Source: an uncultured Ramlibacter sp.
Lineage (GTDB): Bacteria > Pseudomonadota > Gammaproteobacteria > Burkholderiales > Burkholderiaceae_C
Assembly (NCBI RefSeq): GCF_936925435.1
Contig: NZ_CAKZHQ010000002.1
Span: 186,001 to 250,000, forward strand
Length of the DNA: 64,000 nt
Direction of reading: 5' to 3'
Within the stretch, counting starts at the first letter, position 1, and each line of letters starts with the position of its first letter. Below, one piece after another: positions 44,021-51,770 of the stretch. Below the pieces are notes generated by a model. That model saw only the letters and a list, made by a program, of their open reading frames with translations. It did no database searches and was not told where the DNA came from. The translations under genes and the position numbers were made by a program.

Positions 44021-45439
44021 ATGGACACTCTCTGGCGCCTCGACGCCGCCCAACTGGTCCAGGGCTACCGCAGCGGCGCCTTCACGCCGCTGCAGGCCCT
44101 GGACGCTTGCCTGGCGCGCAGCGCCGCCTGGCAGCCCCACCTCAATGCCATGGTGCTGGTCGATGCGGACAGTGCGCGCGCGGCCGCCGGTGCCAGCGGC
44201 GCGCGCTGGGCGGCGGGCACGCCGCTGGGCCCGCTGGACGGCGTGCCGGTGAGCCTGAAGGACAACCTGCATGCCCAGGGCTGGCCCACCAGCTGGGGCA
44301 GCCGCCTGCTGCAAGGCTTCATCGCGCAGCGCGATGAACTGCCGGTGGCCAGGCTGCGTGCCGGCGGCGCCGTGTTGTTCGGCAAGACCAACCTGCCCGA
44401 ATTCGCGATGCAGGGCAGCACGGCCAACCGCGTGTTCGGCACCACCCGCAATCCCTGGAACACGGCGCTGACGCCCGGGGGCTCGTCCGGCGGCGCGGTG
44501 GCCGCCGTGGCCGCCGGCTGCGGCCCGCTGGCCCTGGGCACCGACGGCGGCGGCTCGACCCGCCGGCCGGCGTCGCACACCGGCCTGGTGGGCTTCAAGC
44601 CCTCGGCCGGCCTGGTGCCGCGCGGCGACGGCCTGCCCGAGATCTTCCTGGACCATGAAGTGGCCGGCGCCATCGGCCGCACGGTGCGCGACGTGCAAGC
44701 CATGGCCATGGTGCTGGCGTCACCGCATGGCCTGCCGCAGGCCACAGTGCGCCCCTCGCGCATCCTGTTCGTGCCGCGCTTTGGCGGCCAGCCTGTCGAC
44801 GCCGCCATCGCCGCGCAGGTGCGCGCGGCCGCCGGCCGCTTCGAAGCGCTGGGCCACCAGGTCGAAGAGGCCGCATCGTTCGACCTGGCCGACGCAGTCA
44901 ATGCGCTCTGGCCCACCCTGTCCAACACAGGCCTGGCCTGGCTGCTCGAGCGCGCCGATGCGCACCCGGAGTTCGGCCTGCCGCCGGGTGGCGCCATCGA
45001 CACCAGCCAATGCACAGAAGCCGCGCAGGCCAATCTGCGCGACGGCGCTGCCGCCCCGGCCAGCCGGCTGTTCGAGCTGCTGCAGGCGGTGCACACCTTG
45101 AAGCTGGCGCTGGCCGTCCTGTTCGGACGGCACGACTTCATCCTCACGCCGGCCACCGCCGCCCTGCCCTGGCCGGTGGAACAAGGCCACCCGCCCAGCA
45201 TCGACGGCCAGAGCGTGGGCCCGCGCGGCCATGCCGTCTTCACCGCCTTTGCCAATGCCGCCGGCCTGCCCGCCATCGCCCTGCCCAGCGGCTTCGTGCA
45301 AGGCCTGCCGACCGGCTTTCAGCTGGTGGGTCCGCCGGCGGCCGACGCCGCCGTGCTGGCCCTGGCGGCGCAGTACGAACAGGCCCACCCCTGGGCCGGC
45401 ACCTGGCCGCAGCTTCCCACCGCCCCTCCCGCGCCATGA
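44021..45439 (+). CDS. Amidase (amidase-signature family)
   Basis: 472 residues. The Ser-cisSer-Lys triad is visible: Lys in PVSLKDNLHAQG, cis-Ser in TDGGGSTRRPAS and nucleophile Ser in GGSSGGAVAAVAAG. FGTTRNPWN and PSGF/GLPTGFQLVGPP are typical. It hydrolyses an amide to acid and ammonia; whether it is an indoleacetamide-type or other amidase is unknown. It starts 5 bases after the Bug receptor stop and ends overlapping the hydratase start. Confidence 0.9.
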   Translation: MDTLWRLDAAQLVQGYRSGAFTPLQALDACLARSAAWQPHLNAMVLVDADSARAAAGASGARWAAGTPLGPLDGVPVSLKDNLHAQGWPTSWGSRLLQGFIAQRDELPVARLRAGGAVLFGKTNLPEFAMQGSTANRVFGTTRNPWNTALTPGGSSGGAVAAVAAGCGPLALGTDGGGSTRRPASHTGLVGFKPSAGLVPRGDGLPEIFLDHEVAGAIGRTVRDVQAMAMVLASPHGLPQATVRPSRILFVPRFGGQPVDAAIAAQVRAAAGRFEALGHQVEEAASFDLADAVNALWPTLSNTGLAWLLERADAHPEFGLPPGGAIDTSQCTEAAQANLRDGAAAPASRLFELLQAVHTLKLALAVLFGRHDFILTPATAALPWPVEQGHPPSIDGQSVGPRGHAVFTAFANAAGLPAIALPSGFVQGLPTGFQLVGPPAADAAVLALAAQYEQAHPWAGTWPQLPTAPPAP

Positions 45440-46185
45440 CCGCGATCAACGCCCAGCAAGCCGCCCGCCATCTCCTGCAAGCGCGCAGCGGCAGCGCCGT
45501 GGCCTCGCAGCTGGTGCTGCCGGCCGACCGTGCCGGCGCCTACGCCATCCAGGACGCCACCCTGGCCCAGCTCGGTCCCATCGCCGGCTGGAAGGTGGGC
45601 GCCAAGGGGCCGCAGGCCGAGCCGACCTTTGCGCCCCTGCCCGCCGCCGGCCTGCTGGCCGGCCCGGCGGTCCTGGCGGGCCCGCCATGGCAGCTGCGCG
45701 GCATCGAGCTCGAGGTCGCCTTCCGGCTCGGGCGCGACCTCGACCCCGGCGACGCCCTGCTGGCGCCGGCCGACCTCATCGCCGCCATCGACAGCGTGCT
45801 GCCAGCCATCGAGGTGGTCGAGACCCGGCTGGCCGACTGGCGCGGCGCAGATCCGCTGGCCCAGCTGGCCGACCTGCAAAGCCATGGCGCCCTGGTGCTG
45901 GGCACGCCCTCGACGCTGCGCCCCGATACAGTGGACCTGCGCACGGTGCAGGCCCGCCTGAGATTCAATGGCCAGGAGGTGGCCAACACGCACGGCGGCA
46001 ACCCGGCGGCCGACGTCTGGCGCATGCTGGCCTGGCTGGCCCGCCACTGCGCCCTGCGCGGCCAGCCGCTGCGCGCCGGCCAGGTGCTCACAACGGGCTC
46101 GTGCACCGGCATGCTGTTCGCGCCGGCGCTCGCGCAGGTGCAGGGCCAGCTGGAAGGCATAGGCCGGGTCGAACTGCACTTCTGA
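45436..46185 (+). CDS. 2-keto-4-pentenoate hydratase-like (fumarylacetoacetase-fold) protein
   Basis: 249 residues. IAGWKVGAKGP, GIELEVAFRLGRDL with the metal Glu, AIEVVETRL, QSHGALVLG and GQVLTTGSCTGMLF follow the MhpD/HpcG hydratase family that hydrates 2-oxopent-4-enoates. It overlaps the amidase gene by 4 bases. Together with the amidase and Bug protein it suggests uptake, deamidation and further processing of a small carboxylate. Confidence 0.85.
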   Translation: MTAINAQQAARHLLQARSGSAVASQLVLPADRAGAYAIQDATLAQLGPIAGWKVGAKGPQAEPTFAPLPAAGLLAGPAVLAGPPWQLRGIELEVAFRLGRDLDPGDALLAPADLIAAIDSVLPAIEVVETRLADWRGADPLAQLADLQSHGALVLGTPSTLRPDTVDLRTVQARLRFNGQEVANTHGGNPAADVWRMLAWLARHCALRGQPLRAGQVLTTGSCTGMLFAPALAQVQGQLEGIGRVELHF

Positions 46186-46248
46186 CCCGCAATTGGTGCG
46201 CCGCGCGCCGGTGCGGGACCGCCCCGGCCCCGCTTTAGTGCATCAGGC

Positions 46249-46258
46249 TTGTATACCT
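46249..46258 (+). promoter_or_regulatory. Candidate GntR operator upstream of the regulator
   Basis: TTGTATACCT, nearly the TTGTATACAA palindrome typical of FadR/VanR-type GntR proteins, lies 30 bases before the regulator's ATG. A second match is inside the same gene, before the ABC genes. Confidence 0.5.
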
Positions 46259-46287
46259 CGGGCACGCAATCTGCTGTGCAAGAGGAC

Positions 46288-47046
46288 ATGGCAACCTCTT
46301 CTGAAATCAGCGACCGCATCGTCGAAGCCGTGATGGCCAAGAAGCTCGCGCCCGGCTCGCGCCTGGGCGAGCAGCAGCTGGCGATGCTGTTCGACTGCAG
46401 CCGCACCATCGTGCGCGAAGCCCTCACGCGGCTGGCCGCCCGCGGCATCGTCACGGTCAGCGCACGCCGCGGCTGGTATGTGGTCGAGCCCTCGCAGGAA
46501 GAGGCGCGCGAGGCCTTCGAGGCGCGCCGGGTGATCGAGACCGGCCTGATCCGCAGCATGAAGGGCATCGAGAAGCCCGCCCTCAAGCGCCTGCGCAGCC
46601 ACCTGGCGCGCGAGCAGGCGGCGGTCAAGGGCAGCGATGTGGGCATGCGCAGCTTCCTGCTGGGCGACTTCCATGTCTGCCTGGCCGAGTGCCTGGGCAA
46701 CAGCCTGCTGGCCGAGACCCTGCGCGACTTCACCGCGCGCACCACCCTGATCGCCATGCGCTACCAGACGCCCGACGACGCCGCCCAGTCCTGCGCCGAG
46801 CACGTGCAGATCGTGCAGGCCCTGGAAGCGGGCGACCTGGCGCGCGCCGAGGAGTTGATGGCTGCGCACCTGAGCACCTGGCAGGCCAAGCTGCACCTGC
46901 CGGCCGACGCCGACCCGCTGGCCCAGTTGCGCGATGCGCTGGCGCCCATGCACGGCAAGGCACAAGAGTTGCATACAAGCGATCCATCCACCCCGGCCCG
47001 CAAACCGCGGCCGTCCCGTTCGACCTATCTAGGAGAAGTTCTATGA
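46288..47046 (+). CDS. GntR family transcriptional regulator (FadR/FCD subfamily)
   Basis: 252 residues. N-terminal winged helix (QLAMLFDCSRTIVREALTRLAARGIV), then an FCD ligand domain with the metal-binding pattern seen in GDFHVCLAECLGN and SCAEHVQIVQALEAGD. The start MATSSEIS is preceded by AGAGGA. It overlaps the ABC substrate-binding protein gene by 4 bases (ATGA), so it is very probably the regulator of the importer and responds to its ligand. Confidence 0.9.
   Translation: MATSSEISDRIVEAVMAKKLAPGSRLGEQQLAMLFDCSRTIVREALTRLAARGIVTVSARRGWYVVEPSQEEAREAFEARRVIETGLIRSMKGIEKPALKRLRSHLAREQAAVKGSDVGMRSFLLGDFHVCLAECLGNSLLAETLRDFTARTTLIAMRYQTPDDAAQSCAEHVQIVQALEAGDLARAEELMAAHLSTWQAKLHLPADADPLAQLRDALAPMHGKAQELHTSDPSTPARKPRPSRSTYLGEVL
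46969..46978 (+). promoter_or_regulatory. Candidate GntR operator before the ABC genes
   Basis: TTGCATACAA, a one-mismatch copy of TTGTATACAA, lies inside the 3' end of the gntR gene, 65 bases before the substrate-binding protein start. It suggests an internal promoter for the transporter under the same regulator. Confidence 0.45.
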
Positions 47047-47837
47047 GCCCGAGCAAACGCCATTTGTCCCTCAGCCTGGCCGCCCTGGCCCTGTTCGGCG
47101 CAGCCGCCGCCGCCCAGGCGCAGACCGCGCTGGACGACATCCTCAAGGCCAAGGAAATCAAGATCGCCATCCCCACCGACTTCCCGCCCTACGGCTTTGT
47201 CGGAACCGATCTGAAGCCGCAAGGCCTGGACATCGAGATGGCCAACTACATTGCCGGCAAGCTGGGCGTCAAGGTGGAACTGCTGCCGGTGACCACGGCC
47301 AACCGCATCGCCTACCTGCAGACCAAGAAGGCCGACCTGGTCATCTCCACCCTGGGCAAGAACCCGGAGCGCGAGAAGGTGATCGACTTCACCGCCGCCT
47401 ACTCGCCCTTCTTCATCGCCGTGTTCGGCCCCAAGACCCTGGCTGTCAAGACGCCTGCCGACATGGCCGGCAAGTCGATCTCGGTGACGCGCGGCTCGGT
47501 CGACGATGCCGAGCTGACCAAGGTGGCGCCGCCCAGCACCGAGCTGCGCCGCTTCGAGGACAACAACTCCACCGTCTCGGCCTTCGTCGCCGGCCAGACC
47601 CAGCTGGTCGCCACCAGCGCCCAGGTCGCCGGCAACCTGATGGCCAAGAACCCGCAGCTGGGCACGGAGTACAAGTTCGTGCTCAAGGACTCGCCCAACT
47701 TCATCGGCGTGGGCAAGGGCGAGGACAAGCTGCGCCTGAAGGTCAACGACATCATTGCCGAGGCCAAGAAGAACGGCGACATCGACAAGATGGCGAACAA
47801 GTGGCTCGGTCGCCCTGCGGGCGAATTGCCGCTGTAA
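47043..47837 (+). CDS. Amino-acid-type ABC transporter substrate-binding protein
   Basis: 264 residues. Sec signal (LAALALFGAAAAAQAQT), then IKIAIPTDFPPYGFVG, GLDIEMANYIAGKLGVKVELLPV and TLGKNPEREKVIDFTAAY, the SBP_bac_3 family of polar amino acid receptors. The stop codon sits in the loop of a perfect 16-bp inverted repeat. Two permeases and an ATPase follow. Confidence 0.92.
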   Translation: MSPSKRHLSLSLAALALFGAAAAAQAQTALDDILKAKEIKIAIPTDFPPYGFVGTDLKPQGLDIEMANYIAGKLGVKVELLPVTTANRIAYLQTKKADLVISTLGKNPEREKVIDFTAAYSPFFIAVFGPKTLAVKTPADMAGKSISVTRGSVDDAELTKVAPPSTELRRFEDNNSTVSAFVAGQTQLVATSAQVAGNLMAKNPQLGTEYKFVLKDSPNFIGVGKGEDKLRLKVNDIIAEAKKNGDIDKMANKWLGRPAGELPL

Positions 47838-47853
47838 CAGCGGCAATTCGCCC
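47819..47853 (+). promoter_or_regulatory. Perfect 16-bp stem-loop with the stop codon as its loop
   Basis: GGGCGAATTGCCGCTG (47819-47834), TAA (47835-47837), CAGCGGCAATTCGCCC (47838-47853). The arms are exact complements. In the mRNA this gives a very stable structure at the end of the binding-protein gene. There is no T run, so it probably blocks 3' exonucleases or lowers read-through rather than terminating fully. Confidence 0.85.
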
Positions 47854-47884
47854 AAGGGCCGTTTCACGATCCACCCCAACCCTG

Positions 47885-47907
47885 CCCTTCCCCGTCAAGG
47901 GGAAGGG
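47885..47907 (+). promoter_or_regulatory. Second hairpin covering the first permease's ribosome site
   Basis: CCCTTCCCC (47885-47893) pairs with GGGGAAGGG (47899-47907) around GTCAA. The only purine-rich ribosome-site candidate for the GTG at 47917 is in the right arm. The surrounding sequence resembles a common proteobacterial intergenic repeat. Confidence 0.7.
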
Positions 47908-47916
47908 TTCCAAATA

Positions 47917-48579
47917 GTGCGCGTCGCTTTCGACTTTCTCGCCGTCCTGGCCGACTGGCCCATGCTGCTCACGGGCGTGGCCTGGACGCTGGGCCTGACG
48001 GCGGTGTCGGCGCTGGTCGGCGTGGTGGTGGGCGTGGCCTGCGCCTGGGCCCGCGCCCATGGGCAGGCCTGGCTCAAGCTGCTGGTGGGCGTCTATGTGG
48101 AACTGATCCGCAACACGCCCTTCATCGTGCAGCTGTTCTTCGTCTTCTTCGGCCTGCCGGCCGCCGGCGTGAAGCTGTCGCCGGAAGCGGCCTCGGTGAT
48201 CGCCATGGTGATCAACCTGAGCGCCTATGCGGCCGAGATCATCCGCGCCGGCATCGAGGCCACGCCACGCGGTCAGATCGAGGCGGCACAGAGCCTGGCG
48301 CTCAACCGAGTTCAGATCTTCCTGCGCGTGGTGCTGCCGCCCGCCCTGGGCAAGGTCTGGCCGGCCCTGGTCAGCCAGATCATCATCGTCATGCTGGGCT
48401 CGGCCGTGTGCGGCCAGATCTCCACGCCGGAGCTGAGCTACGCCGCCAACCTGATCCAGAGCCGCAACTTCCGCGCCTTCGAGGCCTTCCTGATCGCCAC
48501 CGCCATCTACCTGGCGCTGTCGATCGCCGTGCGGCGCCTGCTCAACTGGCTGGGCCCGAAATTCCTGTTCGGGCGCTAG
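47917..48579 (+). CDS. Amino-acid-type ABC transporter permease
   Basis: 220 residues, about five membrane helices. The EAA loop is AAQSLALNRVQIFLRVVLPPAL; YVELIRNTPFIVQLFFVFFGLP is the HisMQ-type signature. The GTG at 47917 gives the expected N-terminus (VRVAFDFLAVLADWPML), but its ribosome site lies in a hairpin; the next in-frame ATG would cut the first helix. Confidence 0.88.
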   Translation: MRVAFDFLAVLADWPMLLTGVAWTLGLTAVSALVGVVVGVACAWARAHGQAWLKLLVGVYVELIRNTPFIVQLFFVFFGLPAAGVKLSPEAASVIAMVINLSAYAAEIIRAGIEATPRGQIEAAQSLALNRVQIFLRVVLPPALGKVWPALVSQIIIVMLGSAVCGQISTPELSYAANLIQSRNFRAFEAFLIATAIYLALSIAVRRLLNWLGPKFLFGR

Positions 48580-48582
48580 GCT

Positions 48583-49224
48583 ATGGTTGAATTTTCCGTC
48601 TGGGACATCTTCCGCAACCTGCTGCTGGCCGCGCGCTGGACGGTGGCCCTGTCGCTGATCGCCTTCATCGGCGGCGGCCTGGTGGGACTGGCGCTGCTGG
48701 TCGCGCGCCTGACCCCCTCGCGCTGGGCCGGGCGCTTCGTCGCCGGCTACGTGGCGCTGTTCCAGGGCACACCGTTGCTGATGCAGCTGTTCCTGGCCTA
48801 TTTCGGCATCGCCCTGTTCGGCATCAACACCTCGCCCTGGGTCGCCGCGGCCGTGGCGCTGACCTTCTACACCAGCGCCTTCCTGGCCGAGATCTGGCGC
48901 GGCTGCGTGGCCTCCATCCCGCGCGGCCAGTGGGAGGCGGCGCGCAGCCTGGCCCTGAGCTTTCCCGAGCAACTGCGCCATGTGGTGCTGCCGCAGGCGC
49001 TCAAGATCGCCATCCCGCCCACCGTGGGCTTTCTGGTGCAGGTCATCAAGGGCACGGCCCTGGCCTCGGTGATCGGCTTCATCGAGCTGACCAAGGCCGG
49101 CACCATGATCACCAACGCCACCTTCAAACCCTTCGTGGTCTATAGCTGTGTGGCCTTGCTGTACTTCGCGCTGTGCTACCCCATCAGCCTGTACGCCAAG
49201 GTCCTCGAAAGGAAAAGCCTTTGA
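48583..49224 (+). CDS. Amino-acid-type ABC transporter permease
   Basis: 213 residues, five membrane helices. FQGTPLLMQLFLAYFGIALFG and the EAA loop EAARSLALSFPEQLRHVVLPQALK match HisMQ-family permeases. It starts 3 bases after the first permease, with which it presumably forms a heterodimer. Confidence 0.92.
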   Translation: MVEFSVWDIFRNLLLAARWTVALSLIAFIGGGLVGLALLVARLTPSRWAGRFVAGYVALFQGTPLLMQLFLAYFGIALFGINTSPWVAAAVALTFYTSAFLAEIWRGCVASIPRGQWEAARSLALSFPEQLRHVVLPQALKIAIPPTVGFLVQVIKGTALASVIGFIELTKAGTMITNATFKPFVVYSCVALLYFALCYPISLYAKVLERKSL

Positions 49225-49225
49225 C

Positions 49226-49296
49226 CCCCAAGCTCACTACGTTCGCGGCCCCCCGAGGGGGCGCATGCCTCCTAGAGGCGGCTCGTCGGAGGCATG
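49226..49296 (+). repeat. Intergenic repeat-like hairpin block before the ATPase gene
   Basis: It contains CCCCCCGAGGGGG and a longer inverted pair, CATGCCTCC (49264-49272) with GGAGGCATG (49288-49296). The right arm holds both the GGAGG ribosome site and an ATG of the ATPase gene. I recall near-identical blocks between genes of other Comamonadaceae, so this is probably a dispersed repeat reused as leader. Confidence 0.65.
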
Positions 49297-50034
49297 ATGC
49301 GTCCCATCGTTGAGATCACCGCCCTGCGCAAGTCCTTCGGCACGAACGAGGTGCTCAAGGGCATCGACCTGAAGGTGGCGCCCGGCGAGGTCATCGCCAT
49401 CATCGGCAAGAGCGGTTCGGGCAAGAGCACCCTGCTGCGCTGCATCAACGGTCTGGAGCAGTTCCAGGAAGGCGCGCTCACGGTGGACGGCAAGCCGCTG
49501 ATCCACGAAAGCGCCATGGCCATGCGCGAGCTGCGCCAGCGCGTGGGCATGATCTTCCAGGGCTTCAACCTGTTCCCTCACCTGTCGGTGGGCCGTAACG
49601 TGATGCTGGCCCCGACCCTGGTCAAGAAAAAGGACCCGGTCGACGCCGGCGAGCAGGCGCGCAAGCTGCTGCTGCGGGTAGGCCTGGCGGAAAAGTTCGA
49701 CGCCATGCCCGACCAGCTCTCGGGCGGCCAGCAACAGCGCGTGGCCATCGCCCGCGCCTTGGCGATGGAGCCGGCCGTGCTGCTGTGCGACGAGATCACC
49801 AGCGCGCTCGACCCCGAGCTGGTGGGCGAGGTGCTGCGCGTGGTGGAGCGCCTCGCCGAGGAAGGCATGACCCTGCTGATGGTCACGCACGAAATGAGCT
49901 TTGCCCGCAAGGTCAGCGACCGCGTGATCTTCATGCACCAGGGCCGTGTGCACGAGATGGGCCCGCCCGCCGAGGTCTTCGGCAACCCGCAGACACCGGA
50001 ACTCAAGCAGTTCCTGTCCTCACTGCACGACTAG
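49297..50034 (+). CDS. Amino-acid-type ABC transporter ATP-binding protein
   Basis: 245 residues. Walker [11 protein letters not shown]-loop [10 protein letters not shown], signature LSGGQQQR, Walker [13 protein letters not shown], switch His in THEMSF. It is the GlnQ/HisP type. Two adjacent ATGs exist (49294 and 49297); the second is better spaced from GGAGG. It energises the importer with the two permeases. Its 3' end overlaps the convergent DOPA-dioxygenase-like gene by 4 bases. Confidence 0.93.
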   Translation: MRPIVEITALRKSFGTNEVLKGIDLKVAPGEVIAIIGKSGSGKSTLLRCINGLEQFQEGALTVDGKPLIHESAMAMRELRQRVGMIFQGFNLFPHLSVGRNVMLAPTLVKKKDPVDAGEQARKLLLRVGLAEKFDAMPDQLSGGQQQRVAIARALAMEPAVLLCDEITSALDPELVGEVLRVVERLAEEGMTLLMVTHEMSFARKVSDRVIFMHQGRVHEMGPPAEVFGNPQTPELKQFLSSLHD

Positions 50035-50378
50035 CCGCCGAACATCTCCAGCTTGAGCGGCCAGTCGCGGCCCAGCCAGTAGGCGTGGTCTGTGTGATCG
50101 GCCAGATCGTCGCCGGAGAGGCCGTGGACCAGGATGTCGAGCCCGTCGCGGTGCGCATCCAGCCAGGGGATGAGGGCGTCGAAGGTCTGGCCGCTGAAGG
50201 CCAGCTGCACGCTCCAGCGCGGGTGCGGGCCCACCTCTTTTTCATGGACACGGCCAACCTGCGCCTTGAACAGCTCGCCGGCCTGGGTGGCCAGGGCGCG
50301 CGCCTGCTCCACGCTGGCGGCGTCGAAATAGATGTGGGCGTGCCAGGCACGGTGCAGGTTGACGGGGTGGCGCGGCAT
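50031..50378 (-). CDS. DOPA 4,5-dioxygenase family protein
   Basis: 115 residues, the usual length. AWHAHIYFDAAS, EVGPHPRWSVQLAF and DHTDHAYWLG carry the conserved His residues of the family that opens catechol rings extradiol-fashion. A bacterial role is not established. It is divergent from the GDPD gene 52 bases away. Confidence 0.87.
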   Translation of the reverse strand: MPRHPVNLHRAWHAHIYFDAASVEQARALATQAGELFKAQVGRVHEKEVGPHPRWSVQLAFSGQTFDALIPWLDAHRDGLDILVHGLSGDDLADHTDHAYWLGRDWPLKLEMFGG

Positions 50379-50430
50379 GGTCGGATTGTGCGGGCAGAAA
50401 CTGTCAAATTGTGCGGGCACAATGCCGGCC

Positions 50431-51399
50431 ATGAACATCCTGCGATTGTCCTGCGCCGCCCTGGGCCTGCTGGCCGCCACCACCTGCCTGGCCTTCGACC
50501 TGCAAGCCCATCGCGGCGCCCGCGGCCTGGCGCCGGAGAACACGCTGCCGGCCTTCGAACGCGCGCTGGAAGTCGGCGTCGACACCCTGGAGCTGGACGT
50601 AGGCCTGACGGCCGACGGCGTGGTGGTCATCTCGCACGACCCCTATCTGAACCCGCTGATCGTGCGCGACGCCGCCGGCCAGTGGCTGGAGGGCACGCGC
50701 GGCCCGCTGCTCAAGGCACTGACCTATACCCAGCTGCAGGCTTATGAGCTGGGCCGCATCAAGCCCGGCACGCCCTACGCCACCACCTTCGCCACCCAGC
50801 AGCCGCGCGACGGCACGCGCATGCCCACGCTGGCGGCGCTGTTCGCCCGGGTCAAGGCCCTGGGCGCCGACAAGCTGCGCTTCAACATCGAGACCAAGAT
50901 CGACCCCACCCGCCCGGACGACACGGTCAGCCCAGAGGCCATGGTCCAGGCCCTTCTGAAAGTCGTGCGCGATGCCGGCATGGACAGCCGCGTGACCATC
51001 CAGAGCTTCGACTGGCGCAGCCTGCAGATCGCACAGAAGCTGGCACCGGCCGTCCCCACCGCCTACCTGAGCTTTCAGAACGCCAACAACGACACCATTG
51101 GCAGCGGCCAGTGGACGGCAGGCTTCAAGATCGCCGAACACGCCAGCCTGCCGGCCATGGTCAAGGCCGCCGGCGGCGCCATCTGGTCGCCCAATGGCGG
51201 CGCGGTGACGCAGGAGCTGGTCAAGCAGGCCCAGGCCATGGGCCTGAAGGTGCTGCCCTGGACCATCAACAACCCGCCCGAGATGGACAAGCTGATTGGC
51301 TGGGGCGTGGACGGCATCATCACCGACTACCCCGACCGCCTGCGCAGCGTGATGCAGGCGCGCGGCATGGCGCTGCCGGCACCGGTGGCCAGGCCCTGA
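50431..51399 (+). CDS. Glycerophosphodiester phosphodiesterase, exported
   Basis: 322 residues. Signal peptide (LRLSCAALGLLAATTCLA), then the GDPD core: QAHRGARGLAPENTLPAFERAL with the catalytic His/Arg and metal Glu, TLELDVGLTADGVVVISHDP, and NIETKID. It releases glycerol-3-phosphate from deacylated phospholipids in the periplasm. CACAAT ends 7 bases before the ATG and no ribosome site is seen. The TGATG overlap couples it to the next gene. Confidence 0.9.
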   Translation: MNILRLSCAALGLLAATTCLAFDLQAHRGARGLAPENTLPAFERALEVGVDTLELDVGLTADGVVVISHDPYLNPLIVRDAAGQWLEGTRGPLLKALTYTQLQAYELGRIKPGTPYATTFATQQPRDGTRMPTLAALFARVKALGADKLRFNIETKIDPTRPDDTVSPEAMVQALLKVVRDAGMDSRVTIQSFDWRSLQIAQKLAPAVPTAYLSFQNANNDTIGSGQWTAGFKIAEHASLPAMVKAAGGAIWSPNGGAVTQELVKQAQAMGLKVLPWTINNPPEMDKLIGWGVDGIITDYPDRLRSVMQARGMALPAPVARP

Positions 51400-51662
51400 T
51401 GGCAACGCTGGACAACATCCAGGCCGCGCTGGACCAAGTGCGCGCCGGCACGCTGGCCGTCCACGCCTTCAGCGCCAGCACGCGCGCCGAGACGCAATTG
51501 CTGGCGCAGTTGCCACCGCGCTTCACCGAAGTGTTGAACGACCTGCTGGACCGGCTGGAATCCTCGGCCCTGTTCAGCGAAGAGAGCTGCTCCTTCAGCC
51601 AGAGCGGCCTGCTGGACAACCTGCAGCTGTGGATAGCCAAGGCGCAAGAACGCCTGCGTTGA
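51399..51662 (+). CDS. Small helical protein of unknown function
   Basis: 87 residues, no signal or membrane segment, rich in Leu/Ala/Glu (DLLDRLESSALFSEESCSF). I do not recognise the family. Its ATG overlaps the GDPD stop (TGATG), which supports real translation. Confidence 0.65.
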   Translation: MATLDNIQAALDQVRAGTLAVHAFSASTRAETQLLAQLPPRFTEVLNDLLDRLESSALFSEESCSFSQSGLLDNLQLWIAKAQERLR

Positions 51663-51698
51663 ATCTGCAGGGCATGGCGCGGCGTGCCAGCCGCCGGA

Positions 51699-51764
51699 TG
51701 CTCCTGATTCGATAGCACCCCAGGTCCATGTTCCAAGGGCTACAGGCAGATTTCCCTCTCAAAA
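51699..51764 (+). repeat. Dispersed repeat, copy C
   Basis: GCTCCTGATTCGATAGC at the left and GGGCTACAGGCAGATTT at the right match copies A and B, but the GATAGCTGAT core is shortened. It fills the gap between the small protein and the FAD monooxygenase gene. Confidence 0.65.
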
Positions 51765-51770
51765 CGGCTT

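Noticed and set aside
41306..45439. Very long open frame of 1377 codons on the plus strand
   Set aside because: It runs antisense to the acyl-CoA ligase and through the Bug receptor in another frame; only its last part is real, as the amidase from 44021. Long shadow frames are expected at this GC content.
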